The notes beneath the pieces are model-generated. The model worked only from the letters and a program-made list of their open reading frames with translations, had not been told where the DNA came from and ran no database searches. DNA of 64,000 nt from an uncultured Prevotella sp. (GTDB lineage Bacteria; Bacteroidota; Bacteroidia; Bacteroidales; Bacteroidaceae): assembly GCA_900540375.1 (NCBI GenBank), contig UQFS01000018.1, forward strand, positions 1-64,000, given 5' to 3'. The translations under genes and the position numbers were made by a program. Of the stretch, positions 1-8,945 are shown one piece after another; positions within the stretch are counted from its first letter, which is position 1, and the number at the start of each line of letters is the position of its first letter.

Positions 1-102
<102 letters not shown>

Positions 103-118
103 CTCTTTCAAATACCAG

Positions 119-155
119 AGCCCTTGAAGACAGCAATGTTTTCAAGGGCTTTTTC
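119..155 (+). terminator. Terminator of the rRNA operon
   Basis: A perfect 10-bp stem (AGCCCTTGAA at 119-128 with TTCAAGGGCT at 141-150) encloses a 12-base loop and is followed by a T-run. It sits 16 bases after the 5S end. Confidence 0.85.
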
Positions 156-246
156 TTATGTATAGGCTGGCACTTATCCAAAGCCCTTTGGAGGGTTAGG
201 GAAGGGCCTATAATAATTCGCATTTCATTTCGTTATCCTTATTGCT

Positions 247-1419
247 ATGCAATGGACGGATAGAATCAGACAGGTAAAGATCATTCTTGTGGTGATGGCA
301 ATTGTGATTGCCGTGGCCTCCCTTGTCGTGTCCCATAGCATGACGCATGACTTAGAAGCGCAGGAACGAAGCCGCATGGAAGTGTGGGCAGAGGCCATGC
401 GCTCGCTCAACCAGGCTGACGGGAATACAGATCTGAATCTTGTGCTGAAAGTGATTAACGACAATAATACGATCCCCGTCATCGTGCTCGATCGTAGGGG
501 GCAGGTGACGGACTTCCGCAATCTTTCTATCAATGCCTCTTCCCGTGCTGACAGTTTAAGGAGGGTCACTGAGAAGGGGCTTGAGCTTTTGGCAATGAAC
601 CGCAATATACGTATCTTCCTCGACGAGCGGCATCGCGATTATATTGATGTGTGCTATGATGAGTCGTTGATGCTGAAGCGTCTTTCCTGGTATCCCTATG
701 TACAGTTGGGAGTGGTTCTTCTCTTTGTGGTGGTGGCCATCTTTGCTTTACTCACTTCTAAGCGTGCCGAACAGAATAAGGTGTGGGTGGGACTGTCGAA
801 GGAGACTGCCCATCAGTTAGGAACACCGATCTCCAGTTTGATAGCTTGGATAGAGATTCTGAAGGAAACGTATCCCGACGATACGTTGATTCCGGAGATG
901 GACAAAGATGTTAAGCGCCTGCAACTCATCGCAGACCGCTTCTCTAAGATCGGTTCTGTTCCGGCACCAGTCCCTACCAATCTCTTGGAGTTGTTGGGAC
1001 ATGTTGTCGACTATATGGACCGCCGTACCAGTAAGAAAGTGATGATGCTTACCGATTTCCCAGTGCATCAGGTGATCGTGGATCTCAACGGTTCTCTCTT
1101 TGAGTGGGTGATAGAAAATCTATGCAAGAATGCTGTGGATGCCATGGGCGGCGAGCAAGGAATTATCACGCTGAAGGTAGAGGAGTCCGACACGTGGGTA
1201 TACTTAGATGTGAGTGACACGGGTAAAGGTATTCGCAAACGTAATATAAATAATGTGTTCCGTCCTGGCTTCACCACAAAGAAGCGAGGGTGGGGATTGG
1301 GACTCAGCCTTGCCAAGCGCATCGTGGAGGAATATCATCATGGGCGCATCTATGTCAAGGAGTCGGAGGTAGGCAAGGGGACGACTTTCCGGATAGAGTT
1401 GCGTAAGTGTCATGCATAG
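247..1419 (+). CDS. Membrane-bound sensor histidine kinase (orphan)
   Basis: This 390-residue protein has the standard sensor-kinase layout. A membrane segment lies at about residues 11-29, a roughly 120-residue periplasmic sensor region follows, a second membrane segment lies at 152-170, and then come the kinase domains. The phospho-acceptor motif is ETAHQLGTP with His189. The ATP-binding lobe shows an N-box (NLCKNAVDA, about 291), a G1 box (DTGKGI) and a G2 box (GWGLGLSLAKR). All catalytic motifs are present, so it should autophosphorylate. No response regulator is next to it, so its partner is encoded elsewhere and the signal is unknown. It lies alone between the rRNA terminator and the yceD promoter. 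I see no clear TAnnTTTG promoter upstream. Confidence 0.85.
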   Translation: MQWTDRIRQVKIILVVMAIVIAVASLVVSHSMTHDLEAQERSRMEVWAEAMRSLNQADGNTDLNLVLKVINDNNTIPVIVLDRRGQVTDFRNLSINASSRADSLRRVTEKGLELLAMNRNIRIFLDERHRDYIDVCYDESLMLKRLSWYPYVQLGVVLLFVVVAIFALLTSKRAEQNKVWVGLSKETAHQLGTPISSLIAWIEILKETYPDDTLIPEMDKDVKRLQLIADRFSKIGSVPAPVPTNLLELLGHVVDYMDRRTSKKVMMLTDFPVHQVIVDLNGSLFEWVIENLCKNAVDAMGGEQGIITLKVEESDTWVYLDVSDTGKGIRKRNINNVFRPGFTTKKRGWGLGLSLAKRIVEEYHHGRIYVKESEVGKGTTFRIELRKCHA

Positions 1420-1486
1420 CCGTTGTTATCATTCCTCTTTTAAGAAAGTTTTTGCAGATTAATTTGACACTATCAAAAAAAAGTAG

Positions 1487-1494
1487 TAACTTTG
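1487..1494 (+). promoter_or_regulatory. Promoter -7 box of yceD-rpmF-fabH
   Basis: TAACTTTG followed by CA matches the Bacteroidetes sigma-A -7 consensus TAnnTTTG. Transcription should start near 1501, just ahead of the yceD start candidates. Confidence 0.75.
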
Positions 1495-1524
1495 CACACC
1501 AAATGTGATATGTCTGTTTGTGAT

Positions 1525-2049
1525 ATGTCTAATTTAGAGCAGTTTAAGATAGACTTGAAAGGCTTGTCGGAAGGTGACAATGTCTTTGACTTCGATTTGA
1601 GCGACCCCTACTTTGAGGCTATTCAGGCCCCGGCAGTAAAGCATGGTCGTGTGCATTCCTCGTTGACAATACGTCGTACGGGGGACGTGTTCTATTTGGA
1701 TTTTCACACAGACGGCTTTGTCATTGTACCTTGCGATCTCTGCCTGGAAGATATGGAACAGCCCATTGAGAGCGACGACCATCTGGTGGCAAAGTTTGGA
1801 GAAGACGATTCGGAGGATGACGACCTCGTCACGGTCAGAGAAGACAACGCTATTCTCGACGTGTCGTGGTTCATCTATGAATTTATCGAGCTCAGTATTC
1901 CGCTCAGGCATGTGCATGCACCTGGAAAATGCGACCCTGCCATGATGAAGATTCTGAAAGAACATTCGGCCGCCCGAAGCGGTGATGAGGATACGGAGCC
2001 TATGGATTCCCGATGGGCAGCATTGAAAAAGATAAAAGATAAAAATTAA
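1525..2049 (+). CDS. yceD: YceD family (DUF177) protein
   Basis: A 174-residue member of the YceD/DUF177 family, whose known role is in 23S rRNA accumulation or ribosome assembly. It carries the paired cysteines CDLCLEDM in the middle, preceded by the beta-rich segment typical of the family, and an acidic stretch (EDDSEDDD). I chose the ATG at 1525 because it gives MSNLEQFKIDLKGL, the usual family N-terminus. An in-frame ATG at 1510 is also possible, since both lie downstream of the -7 box. It is the first gene of the yceD-rpmF-fabH operon, an arrangement conserved across many bacteria. Confidence 0.88.
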   Translation: MSNLEQFKIDLKGLSEGDNVFDFDLSDPYFEAIQAPAVKHGRVHSSLTIRRTGDVFYLDFHTDGFVIVPCDLCLEDMEQPIESDDHLVAKFGEDDSEDDDLVTVREDNAILDVSWFIYEFIELSIPLRHVHAPGKCDPAMMKILKEHSAARSGDEDTEPMDSRWAALKKIKDKN

Positions 2050-2062
2050 AGATTAAAAAATT

Positions 2063-2248
2063 ATGGCACATCCTAAAAGAAGACAGTCTAAGACTCGTAC
2101 ACTCAAGCGTAGAACTCACGATAAGGCAGTAGCCCCCACATTGGCAGTATGCCCTAACTGCGGCGCTTACTATGTCTATCATACCGTTTGCCCGACATGC
2201 GGTTACTATCGTGGCAAGGTCGCTATCGTTAAGGAAGCAGCTGAGTAA
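2063..2248 (+). CDS. rpmF: 50S ribosomal protein L32
   Basis: The 61-residue protein begins MAHPKRRQSKTR, the L32 signature. It has two zinc-knuckle pairs (CPNCG and CPTCG), so this is the zinc-binding form of L32. It lies 13 bases after yceD, and its stop codon overlaps the fabH start by one base (TAATG), which implies translational coupling. Length and sequence are normal for the family. Confidence 0.97.
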   Translation: MAHPKRRQSKTRTLKRRTHDKAVAPTLAVCPNCGAYYVYHTVCPTCGYYRGKVAIVKEAAE

Positions 2249-3270
2249 TGGGAAAGATTAACGCGATAATCACAGGTGTTGGCGGCTACGTGCCCGACTA
2301 TGTCCTTACCAACGAGGAACTGTCGCGCATGGTAGATACCAGCGATGAGTGGATTACTACGCGTGTCGGCATCAAAGAGCGCCGTATCCTCACTGAGGAA
2401 GGCCTCGGATCAAGCTATATGGGGCGCAAGGCTGCCAAGCAGCTGCTCCGTAAAACAGGCGTGGATCCGGATACCATTGATGCACTCATCGTCTCGACAA
2501 CGACTCCTGACTATCCTTTCCCCTCTACGGCAAGCATCATCTTGGGTAAACTGGGACTGAAAAACGCTTTCGCCTTTGATATGTCCTGCGCCTGCTGTGG
2601 CTTTATCTATGCCCTTGAGCAGGCTTGCTCGATGATTCAGAGCGGCCGTTACCAAAAGATCATTGTAGTATCTGCCGAGAAGATGTCGTCGATTGTCGAC
2701 TACACCGACCGACAGACCTGTGTGCTCTTTGGTGATGGTGCCGGCGCTGTGCTCGTGGAGGCAACTGAGGAAGAGGGTGTCGGCTTCCAGGAATCGTTCT
2801 TGCGTACCGACGGTGCAGGCCTGCCCTTTCTTCACATGAAGGCCGGTGGCAGCGTATGCCCTCCCTCGCATTTCACAGTGGACCATCGTCTGCACTATAT
2901 CTATCAGGAGGGACGCAACGTGTTCCGCTATGCCGTGACGGATATGAGCGATGATGTGGACCACATCATGAAGCACAATGGTCTGACGGCTGATGACGTG
3001 GACTGGGTGATCCCGCACGAGGCAAATCTGCGTATCATCGATGCAGTGGCCAAGCGCGCTGATCTGCCGATTGAAAAGGTGATGATCAATATCGACCACT
3101 ACGGCAATACCAGTTCCGCTACCATTCCTTTGGCTATGTGGGACAACGAGGCTAAACTGAAGAAGGGCGATAACGTCATCCTTACAGCTTTCGGAGCCGG
3201 ATTTGTTCATGGAGCTATGTATCTGAAATGGGCTTACGATGGTGCTGCCGTGGCAGCGGACAAAAAGTAA
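2248..3270 (+). CDS. fabH: Beta-ketoacyl-ACP synthase III
   Basis: FabH condenses acetyl-CoA (or a branched acyl-CoA) with malonyl-ACP to start type II fatty-acid synthesis in the cytosol. The 340-residue protein has the N-terminal signature TSDEWITTRVGIKERR. The full catalytic triad is visible: Cys116 in SCACCGF, His257 in PHEANLR and Asn287 in GNTSSA. The cysteine-rich active-site loop is slightly unusual but keeps the nucleophile. The gene is coupled to rpmF by a one-base overlap, and the operon ends at the hairpin at 3300. This links ribosome supply to lipid synthesis, as in many bacteria. Confidence 0.95.
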   Translation: MGKINAIITGVGGYVPDYVLTNEELSRMVDTSDEWITTRVGIKERRILTEEGLGSSYMGRKAAKQLLRKTGVDPDTIDALIVSTTTPDYPFPSTASIILGKLGLKNAFAFDMSCACCGFIYALEQACSMIQSGRYQKIIVVSAEKMSSIVDYTDRQTCVLFGDGAGAVLVEATEEEGVGFQESFLRTDGAGLPFLHMKAGGSVCPPSHFTVDHRLHYIYQEGRNVFRYAVTDMSDDVDHIMKHNGLTADDVDWVIPHEANLRIIDAVAKRADLPIEKVMINIDHYGNTSSATIPLAMWDNEAKLKKGDNVILTAFGAGFVHGAMYLKWAYDGAAVAADKK

Positions 3271-3299
3271 ATCGTGAGATCCTTCATTCATAACAACAG

Positions 3300-3340
3300 A
3301 AAAACGCATCCTTCTTGTTATAGTAAGAATGCGTTTTTTT
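3300..3340 (+). terminator. Terminator after fabH
   Basis: The arms AAAACGCAT (3301-3309) and ATGCGTTTT (3329-3337) pair, with an inner TTCTT/AAGAA stem, and a T-run follows. The A/T flanks would let it work in both directions, but it separates fabH from era. Confidence 0.8.
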
Positions 3341-3371
3341 GTTTGTTGATTATGTTTAATTAAAAGTACTT

Positions 3372-4253
3372 ATGCATAAAGCCGGTTTTGTAAATATCGT
3401 AGGAAACCCCAATGTCGGTAAGTCCACACTGATGAATCAACTTGTCGGTGAGAAGATCAGTATCGCTACGTTTAAAGCGCAGACGACCCGTCATCGCATC
3501 ATGGGCATCGTCAATAAGCCCAACATGCAGATTGTCTTCTCTGACACGCCCGGTGTGTTGAAACCTAATTATAAGATGCAGGAGATGATGCTGGCATTCT
3601 CGGAGTCTGCCTTGGCAGATGCCGACATCCTGCTCTATGTCACAGATGTGGTGGAGAGCCCGGAAAAGAATCTCGACTTCCTGGAAAAAGTCAGGGAGAT
3701 GAAGATCCCTGTGTTGTTGCTGATCAACAAGATCGACGAGACCGACCAACAGCATCTCGGAGACATTGTGGAGAAATGGCATGGTCTGTTGCCCAATGCT
3801 GAAATTCTGCCGATCTCGGCTCAGAACAAGTTCGGCATCGACATGCTCATGAAACGTATCGAAGAGCTGTTGCCCGAGAGCCCTGCTTATTTCGACAAGG
3901 ACCAGCTGACCGACAAGCCGGCAAAGTTCTTTGTCTCTGAGATCATCCGCGAGAAGATCCTGCGCTATTATGACAAGGAGATCCCTTATTCCGTGGAGGT
4001 TGTCGTGGAGCGCTTCAAGGAAGACGAGCATCACATCCATATCAATGTGGTCATTTATGTGGAGCGTGACTCGCAGAAAGGCATCATCATCGGACATCAG
4101 GGCGCTGCCTTGAAGAAGGTGTCGTCGGAAGCTCGCAAGAGCCTTGAGAAGTTCTTTGGAAAGGCGATCTACTTGGAGACCTTCGTCAAAGTCGACAAGG
4201 ACTGGCGCAACTCTCAACGGGAGCTCGACCACTTCGGGTACAACCCGCAATAA
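3372..4253 (+). CDS. era: GTPase Era
   Basis: Era is an essential GTPase that binds the 3' end of 16S rRNA during 30S maturation. The 293-residue protein starts directly with the G1 loop (GNPNVGKST, residues 11-19). It has the switch region TTRHRIMG, G3 DTPG, G4 NKID and a C-terminal KH RNA-binding domain that contains GIIIGHQGAALK. Length is typical. It is followed at short distance by der, so two ribosome-assembly GTPases stand side by side, the usual Bacteroidales order. Confidence 0.96.
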   Translation: MHKAGFVNIVGNPNVGKSTLMNQLVGEKISIATFKAQTTRHRIMGIVNKPNMQIVFSDTPGVLKPNYKMQEMMLAFSESALADADILLYVTDVVESPEKNLDFLEKVREMKIPVLLLINKIDETDQQHLGDIVEKWHGLLPNAEILPISAQNKFGIDMLMKRIEELLPESPAYFDKDQLTDKPAKFFVSEIIREKILRYYDKEIPYSVEVVVERFKEDEHHIHINVVIYVERDSQKGIIIGHQGAALKKVSSEARKSLEKFFGKAIYLETFVKVDKDWRNSQRELDHFGYNPQ

Positions 4254-4396
4254 GAATGTTGAGCGTAGAAAGTTGAGTTAAGTCAACATTCAATTTTCAT
4301 CATTCAACACTGCAAAAATCCCCCTGACTGTATGGCAGGGTGCACTCTCCTTCGGGAGGGCCGAAGAATGTTAAACTTCAGAAATCAAACAACGAA

Positions 4397-5710
4397 ATGG
4401 CAAATTTAGTAGCTATCGTAGGACGCCCTAATGTGGGAAAGTCCACGCTTTTTAATCGTATGACCCAAAGCCGCAGGGCTATTGTAAGTGATGTGGCCGG
4501 TACCACGCGTGACCGTCAGTACGGCAAGTGCAGTTGGAACGGCAAAGAGTTTTCCGTCGTAGATACGGGCGGATGGGTTGTGAAATCAGATGATATCTTT
4601 GAGGATGCCATCCGCCAGCAGGTGAAGGTCGCCACAGAGGAGGCTGACCTGGTACTCTTCCTGGTGGATGTGGAGACAGGCGTAACAGACTGGGATGAGG
4701 ATGTAGCCATGATCCTGCGCCGTGCCAAGCTGCCGGTCATCCTTGTGGCAAATAAGGTTGACAATAGCGGCAACGCTTACGAGGCCGCTGAGTTCTATCG
4801 ACTCGGATTGGGAGATCCCGTCTGCGTCAGTGCGGCCACGGGTGGCGGTACGGGTGATCTGCTCGACTTGATACTGACCAAACTGCCAAACAATGTCGAT
4901 GAAGCACCCGAGGAGAATATCCCGCGCTTCGCTGTCGTCGGTCGCCCTAATGCCGGTAAGTCGAGCTTGATCAATGCCTTTATCGGTGAGGAGCGCAATA
5001 TCGTCACAGATATCGCCGGTACCACGCGTGACAGCATCTATACACGTTATACCAAATTTGGCTTCGACTTCTATCTCGTCGACACCGCCGGCATACGCCG
5101 TAAGAATAAGGTAAGCGAAGACTTGGAGTTCTATAGCGTCATGCGCAGCATCCGTGCTATCGAGAACAGTGATGTCTGTATCCTGATGATTGATGCCACA
5201 CGAGGCATTGAGGCACAGGACATGAACATCTTCCAGTTGATACAAAAGAACAACAAGAGCCTGGTCGTAGTGGTCAACAAGTGGGACTTGGTGGAGAACA
5301 AGAGTCAGAAGGCCATCGATACCTTCAAGAATGCCATTCACAACCGTATGGCTCCCTTCGTTGATTTCCCCATCATCTTTGCTTCCGCACTGACCAAACA
5401 GCGTATCTTCAAGGTGTTGGAAACCGCTAAGCAAGTCTATCTCAACCGTGAGACACGCATTGGTACGACCAAGCTCAACGAGGTGATGCTGCCGATCATC
5501 GAGCAGACACCGCCACCTTCTACAAAGGGAAAGTATATCAAGATCAAGTATTGCTCACAGCTGCCCAACACGCAGATACCCTCTTTCGTGTTCTATGCCA
5601 ACCTCCCGCAATATATCAAGGAGCCCTATCGTCGTTTCCTGGAGAATAAGATCCGTGAGAACTGGTCGATGCATGGTTGTCCGATCAATGTGTTTATCCG
5701 TCAGAAGTAA
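4397..5710 (+). CDS. der: Ribosome-assembly double GTPase Der (EngA)
   Basis: Der has two tandem G domains and a KH-like C-terminal domain and acts in 50S assembly. G1 loops are seen near the start (GRPNVGKST) and again in the middle (GRPNAGKSS). Both are followed by AGTTRD switch motifs, DTGG or DTAG G3 loops and NKVD or NKWD G4 loops. The ATG at 4397 gives 437 residues and the family N-terminus MANLVAIVGRPN. Longer frames upstream add an unrelated 19-residue tail, so I rejected them. A small lipoprotein gene follows after a single base. Confidence 0.96.
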   Translation: MANLVAIVGRPNVGKSTLFNRMTQSRRAIVSDVAGTTRDRQYGKCSWNGKEFSVVDTGGWVVKSDDIFEDAIRQQVKVATEEADLVLFLVDVETGVTDWDEDVAMILRRAKLPVILVANKVDNSGNAYEAAEFYRLGLGDPVCVSAATGGGTGDLLDLILTKLPNNVDEAPEENIPRFAVVGRPNAGKSSLINAFIGEERNIVTDIAGTTRDSIYTRYTKFGFDFYLVDTAGIRRKNKVSEDLEFYSVMRSIRAIENSDVCILMIDATRGIEAQDMNIFQLIQKNNKSLVVVVNKWDLVENKSQKAIDTFKNAIHNRMAPFVDFPIIFASALTKQRIFKVLETAKQVYLNRETRIGTTKLNEVMLPIIEQTPPPSTKGKYIKIKYCSQLPNTQIPSFVFYANLPQYIKEPYRRFLENKIRENWSMHGCPINVFIRQK

Positions 5711-5711
5711 G

Positions 5712-6110
5712 ATGCAGAGAATATGGCGATATGCGGCGTTGGCCGCTATCTTGTCCTTGCCTATGGCATGCAAGAAAGCTCCGACGCCCTCCGAGATAGC
5801 CGCACATGCTGCTAAGGGCTATTACGACCAGCTGTTGGCTGGGAAGTATGAGGATTTTGTGGCTGGCACATACATGCCCTATAAGATTCCGGACAGCTAT
5901 CGCAGACAATTGGTGGACAATGCCCGGATGTTTGTGGCGCAGCAGGAACAAGAGCATCGTGGCATCAAGAAGGTGGAGATTCTCGATGCCAAGGCAGATA
6001 CGCTCAGGCATGTGGCAAATGTGTATTTGATATTTGAATACGGAGACAGCACGCACGAAGAAGTGTGCGTGCCGATGGTGGAGAAGAAAGGCGTATGGTA
6101 TACGCGCTGA
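5712..6110 (+). CDS. Small lipoprotein, NTF2/DUF4878-like
   Basis: A 132-residue exported protein. The N-terminus MQRIWRYAALAAILSLPMAC is a lipoprotein signal with the lipobox cysteine at residue 20, so it is predicted to be lipid-anchored in the envelope. The mature part (YYDQLLAGKYEDFV, then a strand-rich end with VYLIFEYGD) resembles the NTF2-like fold of DUF4878 proteins. That is an inference from pattern, not a firm family call. The ATG at 5712 lies one base after the der stop, so it should be cotranscribed with der. Function unknown. Confidence 0.75.
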   Translation: MQRIWRYAALAAILSLPMACKKAPTPSEIAAHAAKGYYDQLLAGKYEDFVAGTYMPYKIPDSYRRQLVDNARMFVAQQEQEHRGIKKVEILDAKADTLRHVANVYLIFEYGDSTHEEVCVPMVEKKGVWYTR

Positions 6111-6145
6111 CGTTACCCGATCATATAGGAAAATATAAGAATGAT

Positions 6146-6180
6146 AAACGCTTCCTCTCATACCGGAGGGGAAGCGTTTT
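6146..6180. terminator. Bidirectional terminator between convergent genes
   Basis: A 10-bp stem (AAACGCTTCC at 6146-6155 with GGAAGCGTTT at 6170-6179), extended by CCTC/GAGG, is flanked by A and T runs. It lies between the end of the rightward lipoprotein gene and the end of the leftward mlaF gene, so it can serve both. Confidence 0.8.
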
Positions 6181-6193
6181 ATGTTGCGGGTGT

Positions 6194-6964
6194 CTACGAA
6201 TTCTCTTCTTGCATTTCCACTTTCTTCACTTTGCGGAACAGATCGCTGGCAAAGACCAGGTCGTTGAGCTTCTTATTGGTGGAGTTGATGACTTGGTCAT
6301 TGTCTCCCTGCCACTCCTTGTGTCCTTTGTAGATGAAGACGATGTTCTCGCCGATGCCCATGACCGAGTTCATGTCATGGGTGTTGATGATCGTTGTCAT
6401 CTGATAGTCTTTGGTAATCTCTGACAGTAGCTTGTCGATGACCAAAGAGGTCTTTGGGTCCAAGCCTGAGTTGGGTTCGTCGCAGAAGAGATACTTCGGG
6501 TTGAGCACGATGGCGCGCGCAATGGCCACACGCTTCTGCATGCCACCGGAGATCTCGTCAGGGTATTTGTTGCGGGCATCAAGAAGGTTGACACGCTCCA
6601 GGCACTCCTGTGCTCTTTTGGCACGCTCACGGGAGGTCATGTTGGAGAACATGTCCAAAGGAAACTGCACGTTCTCTTGTACAGTCAAAGAGTCGAAGAG
6701 GGCAGCTCCTTGGAAGATCATTCCCATCTCGCGCCGCATCAGCACTTTTTCTTTCTTCGTCATCGCCGTGAAGTCGCGCCCGTCGTAGAGGATTTGGCCT
6801 TGTGTCGGCTCAAGCAGTCCTACGATATTTTTCATCAGCACCGTCTTTCCGGAACCACTCTGTCCGATGATGAGATTGGTCTTGCCCGTCTCAAAGACTG
6901 CGCTGATGTTGTCGAGAACGGTCTTGTCCTCAAAGCGTTTCGTTAGATTTTTGACTTCTATCAT
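6194..6964 (-). CDS. mlaF: ABC transporter ATPase, MlaF-type
   Basis: This 256-residue ATPase is of the MlaF type, which drives phospholipid (retrograde) or related lipid transport between inner and outer membrane. It shows Walker A GQSGSGKT (about 34-41), the Q-loop MIFQGAALFDSLTV that is characteristic of MlaF, signature SGGMQKR, Walker B YLFCDEPNSGLDP and the switch His in NTHDM. The permease gene mlaE lies immediately upstream with a 3-base gap, and the two form a leftward operon. The substrate-binding MCE protein is not adjacent in this window. Confidence 0.88.
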   Translation of the reverse strand: MIEVKNLTKRFEDKTVLDNISAVFETGKTNLIIGQSGSGKTVLMKNIVGLLEPTQGQILYDGRDFTAMTKKEKVLMRREMGMIFQGAALFDSLTVQENVQFPLDMFSNMTSRERAKRAQECLERVNLLDARNKYPDEISGGMQKRVAIARAIVLNPKYLFCDEPNSGLDPKTSLVIDKLLSEITKDYQMTTIINTHDMNSVMGIGENIVFIYKGHKEWQGDNDQVINSTNKKLNDLVFASDLFRKVKKVEMQEENS

Positions 6965-6967
6965 GGC

Positions 6968-7726
6968 TTAACTCAGTAATTGCGTAAGGAAGACGTCGGA
7001 GAAGAGGATGAGCACGCTGCTGCATACGACGGCATCGGTGGAGGCCTTGCCCACCTCGACAGAGCCTCCTTCTACCGTGTAGCCGAAATAAGACGACACG
7101 CTGGAGATGATGAAGGCGAAGAACAGGCTCTTGATAATACTCATCCACATAAACCAGGGATTGAAAGCGTGGTGCATGCCGGCGGTGAGATCGTCGGGCG
7201 ACATCATGTGTCCGATGAATGCTGTGGCGTAAGCACCCATGATGCCCATGGCTGAAGAGAAGATCACCAAGAAGGGCATGATGGTAACCAGCCCGAGAAT
7301 CTTCGGCAAGATCAGATAGTTGGCCGAGTTCACTCCCATGATATCCAGAGCGTCGATTTGTTGTGTGACACGCATGGTGCCCAACTCTGAGGCAATGTTG
7401 GAACCTACTTTGCCGGAGAGGATCAGACACATGATGGAGGAGGAGAACTCCAGAAGCATGATCTCACGCGTGGTGTAGCCGGTTGTCCAATGCGGCATCC
7501 ACGGGCTGGAGATGTTTACCTTCATCTGGATACAGATGACTGCACCGATGAAGAAACTGATCAACAACACGATGACGATGGAGTCGACACCCAACTGGGA
7601 CATCTCTTTTACATAGCGCTTCATAAACATGCGCATGCGTTCCGGACGTGCAAAGGTGTGCCCCATCAGGATGAGGTAACGTCCGAAAGTGGTGAGATAA
7701 CGATGAAGCAACTTCAATAAAAGCAT
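6968..7726 (-). CDS. mlaE: ABC transporter permease, MlaE-type
   Basis: This 252-residue integral membrane protein belongs to the MlaE/DUF140 permease family. It has an N-terminal amphipathic segment followed by about five hydrophobic helices. The family segment ASELGTMRVTQQIDALDIMG is present and marks MlaE clearly. It forms the membrane channel for the MlaF ATPase encoded next. The operon starts from the promoter box at 7750-7757 and runs leftward, away from lptB. The two divergent lipid and LPS transport genes share one short intergenic region. Confidence 0.9.
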   Translation of the reverse strand: MLLLKLLHRYLTTFGRYLILMGHTFARPERMRMFMKRYVKEMSQLGVDSIVIVLLISFFIGAVICIQMKVNISSPWMPHWTTGYTTREIMLLEFSSSIMCLILSGKVGSNIASELGTMRVTQQIDALDIMGVNSANYLILPKILGLVTIMPFLVIFSSAMGIMGAYATAFIGHMMSPDDLTAGMHHAFNPWFMWMSIIKSLFFAFIISSVSSYFGYTVEGGSVEVGKASTDAVVCSSVLILFSDVFLTQLLS

Positions 7727-7749
7727 GGGCTATAACCTATTTGATGATG

Positions 7750-7757
7750 CAAAAGTA
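7750..7757 (-). promoter_or_regulatory. Promoter -7 box of mlaE-mlaF
   Basis: On the minus strand the bases read TACTTTTG then CA, matching TAnnTTTG, 24 bases upstream of the mlaE start. Confidence 0.7.
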
Positions 7758-7831
7758 ACCAAAATCCCATAAAAAACTGCAATAAAAAGAAGAGTTTTTG
7801 CTTTTATCAATGTTATTAGGTGTTTTTTTAG

Positions 7832-7839
7832 TATTTTTG
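7832..7839 (+). promoter_or_regulatory. Promoter -7 box of lptB
   Basis: TATTTTTG followed by CA matches TAnnTTTG. The lptB ATG lies 17 bases downstream, so the 5' leader is very short. Confidence 0.7.
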
Positions 7840-7856
7840 CATTCAAAACTATTATC

Positions 7857-8828
7857 ATGGACGAAACATTACAAGTACCTGCACAGCAGGAGACGGAAGT
7901 TCAGCAACCATTGAAGACTGTCGAGGAAACAACGGCCGAAGAGGTTGCTCAGCCTGAGACACGCCCCGATGTGGAGCACATGACTCCCGAGGAAGTGGAT
8001 AAGTTGCTCCTGAGCAAGTTGAAACATAAGGAGCTGCATGCTGAAGGTCTGGTCAAGCGCTATGGCAAACGTACTGTGGCAGATCATGTCACGTTTAATG
8101 TCAAACAGGGTGAGATCGTAGGATTGCTTGGACCTAACGGTGCGGGTAAGACGACCTCTTTCTATATGACGACGGGATTGGTCGTGCCCAACGAAGGGCA
8201 TGTCTTCATCGATGATAAGGAAATCACGAAGTATCCTGTCTATAAGCGCGCCCGCGCCGGTATCGGATACTTGCCGCAGGAGGCCAGTGTGTTCAGAAAG
8301 CTGAGCGTGGAAGACAATATCATGGCTGTGCTGGAGATGACGAAACTGTCACACCAGGAGCAACTCGACAAATTGGAAAGTTTGATCAACGAATTCAGAC
8401 TCAATAAAGTGAGGAAAAACAGGGGTGACCGTCTCTCCGGAGGTGAGCGCCGACGTACAGAGATCGCCCGCTGTCTGGCTATCGACCCGAAGTTCATTAT
8501 GCTCGATGAGCCTTTTGCCGGTGTTGACCCAATTGCCGTTGAAGACATCCAGCATATCGTGTGGCGATTGAAATACCGCAATATTGGCATTCTCATTACT
8601 GACCACAATGTGCAGGAGACCTTGTCCATCACCGACCGTGCCTATTTGCTCTTTGAGGGACGCATCCTCTTCCAAGGATTGCCCGAGGAATTGGCAGCTA
8701 ACAAAGTCGTGAGAAAGAACTATCTGAGTGACAACTTTGTCTACCGCAAGTTCCAGTCCAATGAGGAGGACAGAGCCTTTGCCGCCCAATCCCGAAAGTC
8801 TTTGCTTGCAGAAGTTTATGGCGGATAG
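7857..8828 (+). CDS. lptB: LPS export ABC ATPase LptB, with N-terminal extension
   Basis: LptB powers extraction of lipopolysaccharide from the inner membrane for the Lpt bridge. The ATPase core starts at about residue 60 with LHAEGLVKRYGKRTV. It has Walker A GPNGAGKTT (about 92), Q-loop LPQEASVFRKL, signature LSGGERRRTEIAR, Walker B FIMLDEPFAGVDP and the switch TDHNVQETL, all typical of LptB. The protein has 323 residues, longer than the roughly 240 of the E. coli enzyme. The excess is mainly a Glu-rich, low-complexity N-terminal stretch of about 55-60 residues of unknown role. The start at 7857 fits the promoter position. Confidence 0.92.
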   Translation: MDETLQVPAQQETEVQQPLKTVEETTAEEVAQPETRPDVEHMTPEEVDKLLLSKLKHKELHAEGLVKRYGKRTVADHVTFNVKQGEIVGLLGPNGAGKTTSFYMTTGLVVPNEGHVFIDDKEITKYPVYKRARAGIGYLPQEASVFRKLSVEDNIMAVLEMTKLSHQEQLDKLESLINEFRLNKVRKNRGDRLSGGERRRTEIARCLAIDPKFIMLDEPFAGVDPIAVEDIQHIVWRLKYRNIGILITDHNVQETLSITDRAYLLFEGRILFQGLPEELAANKVVRKNYLSDNFVYRKFQSNEEDRAFAAQSRKSLLAEVYGG

Positions 8829-8888
8829 ATGATGGTTAAAAAAACAAATTTTTCCATCTTAATATTAGGTAGATTGGTAAAATATGCG

Positions 8889-8896
8889 TAATTTTG
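8889..8896 (+). promoter_or_regulatory. Promoter -7 box of tig
   Basis: TAATTTTG followed by CC matches TAnnTTTG. It lies about 110 bases before the tig ATG, leaving a long 5' leader that contains the direct repeat at 8946-8984. Confidence 0.65.
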
Positions 8897-8945
8897 CCGA
8901 TCAATATGGCTTTTGTCGCTTGACGGGCGATAAGAGTCTGCCGTT

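Noticed and set aside
3360..4250. 296-codon open frame antisense to era
   Set aside because: It lies fully opposite a clear Era gene, has Leu/His/Asp-rich composition typical of antisense frames, and no family pattern. It is a codon-bias shadow.
4340..4396. Longer start for der
   Set aside because: The added 19 residues do not resemble the family. The ATG at 4397 gives the conserved N-terminus and usual length.
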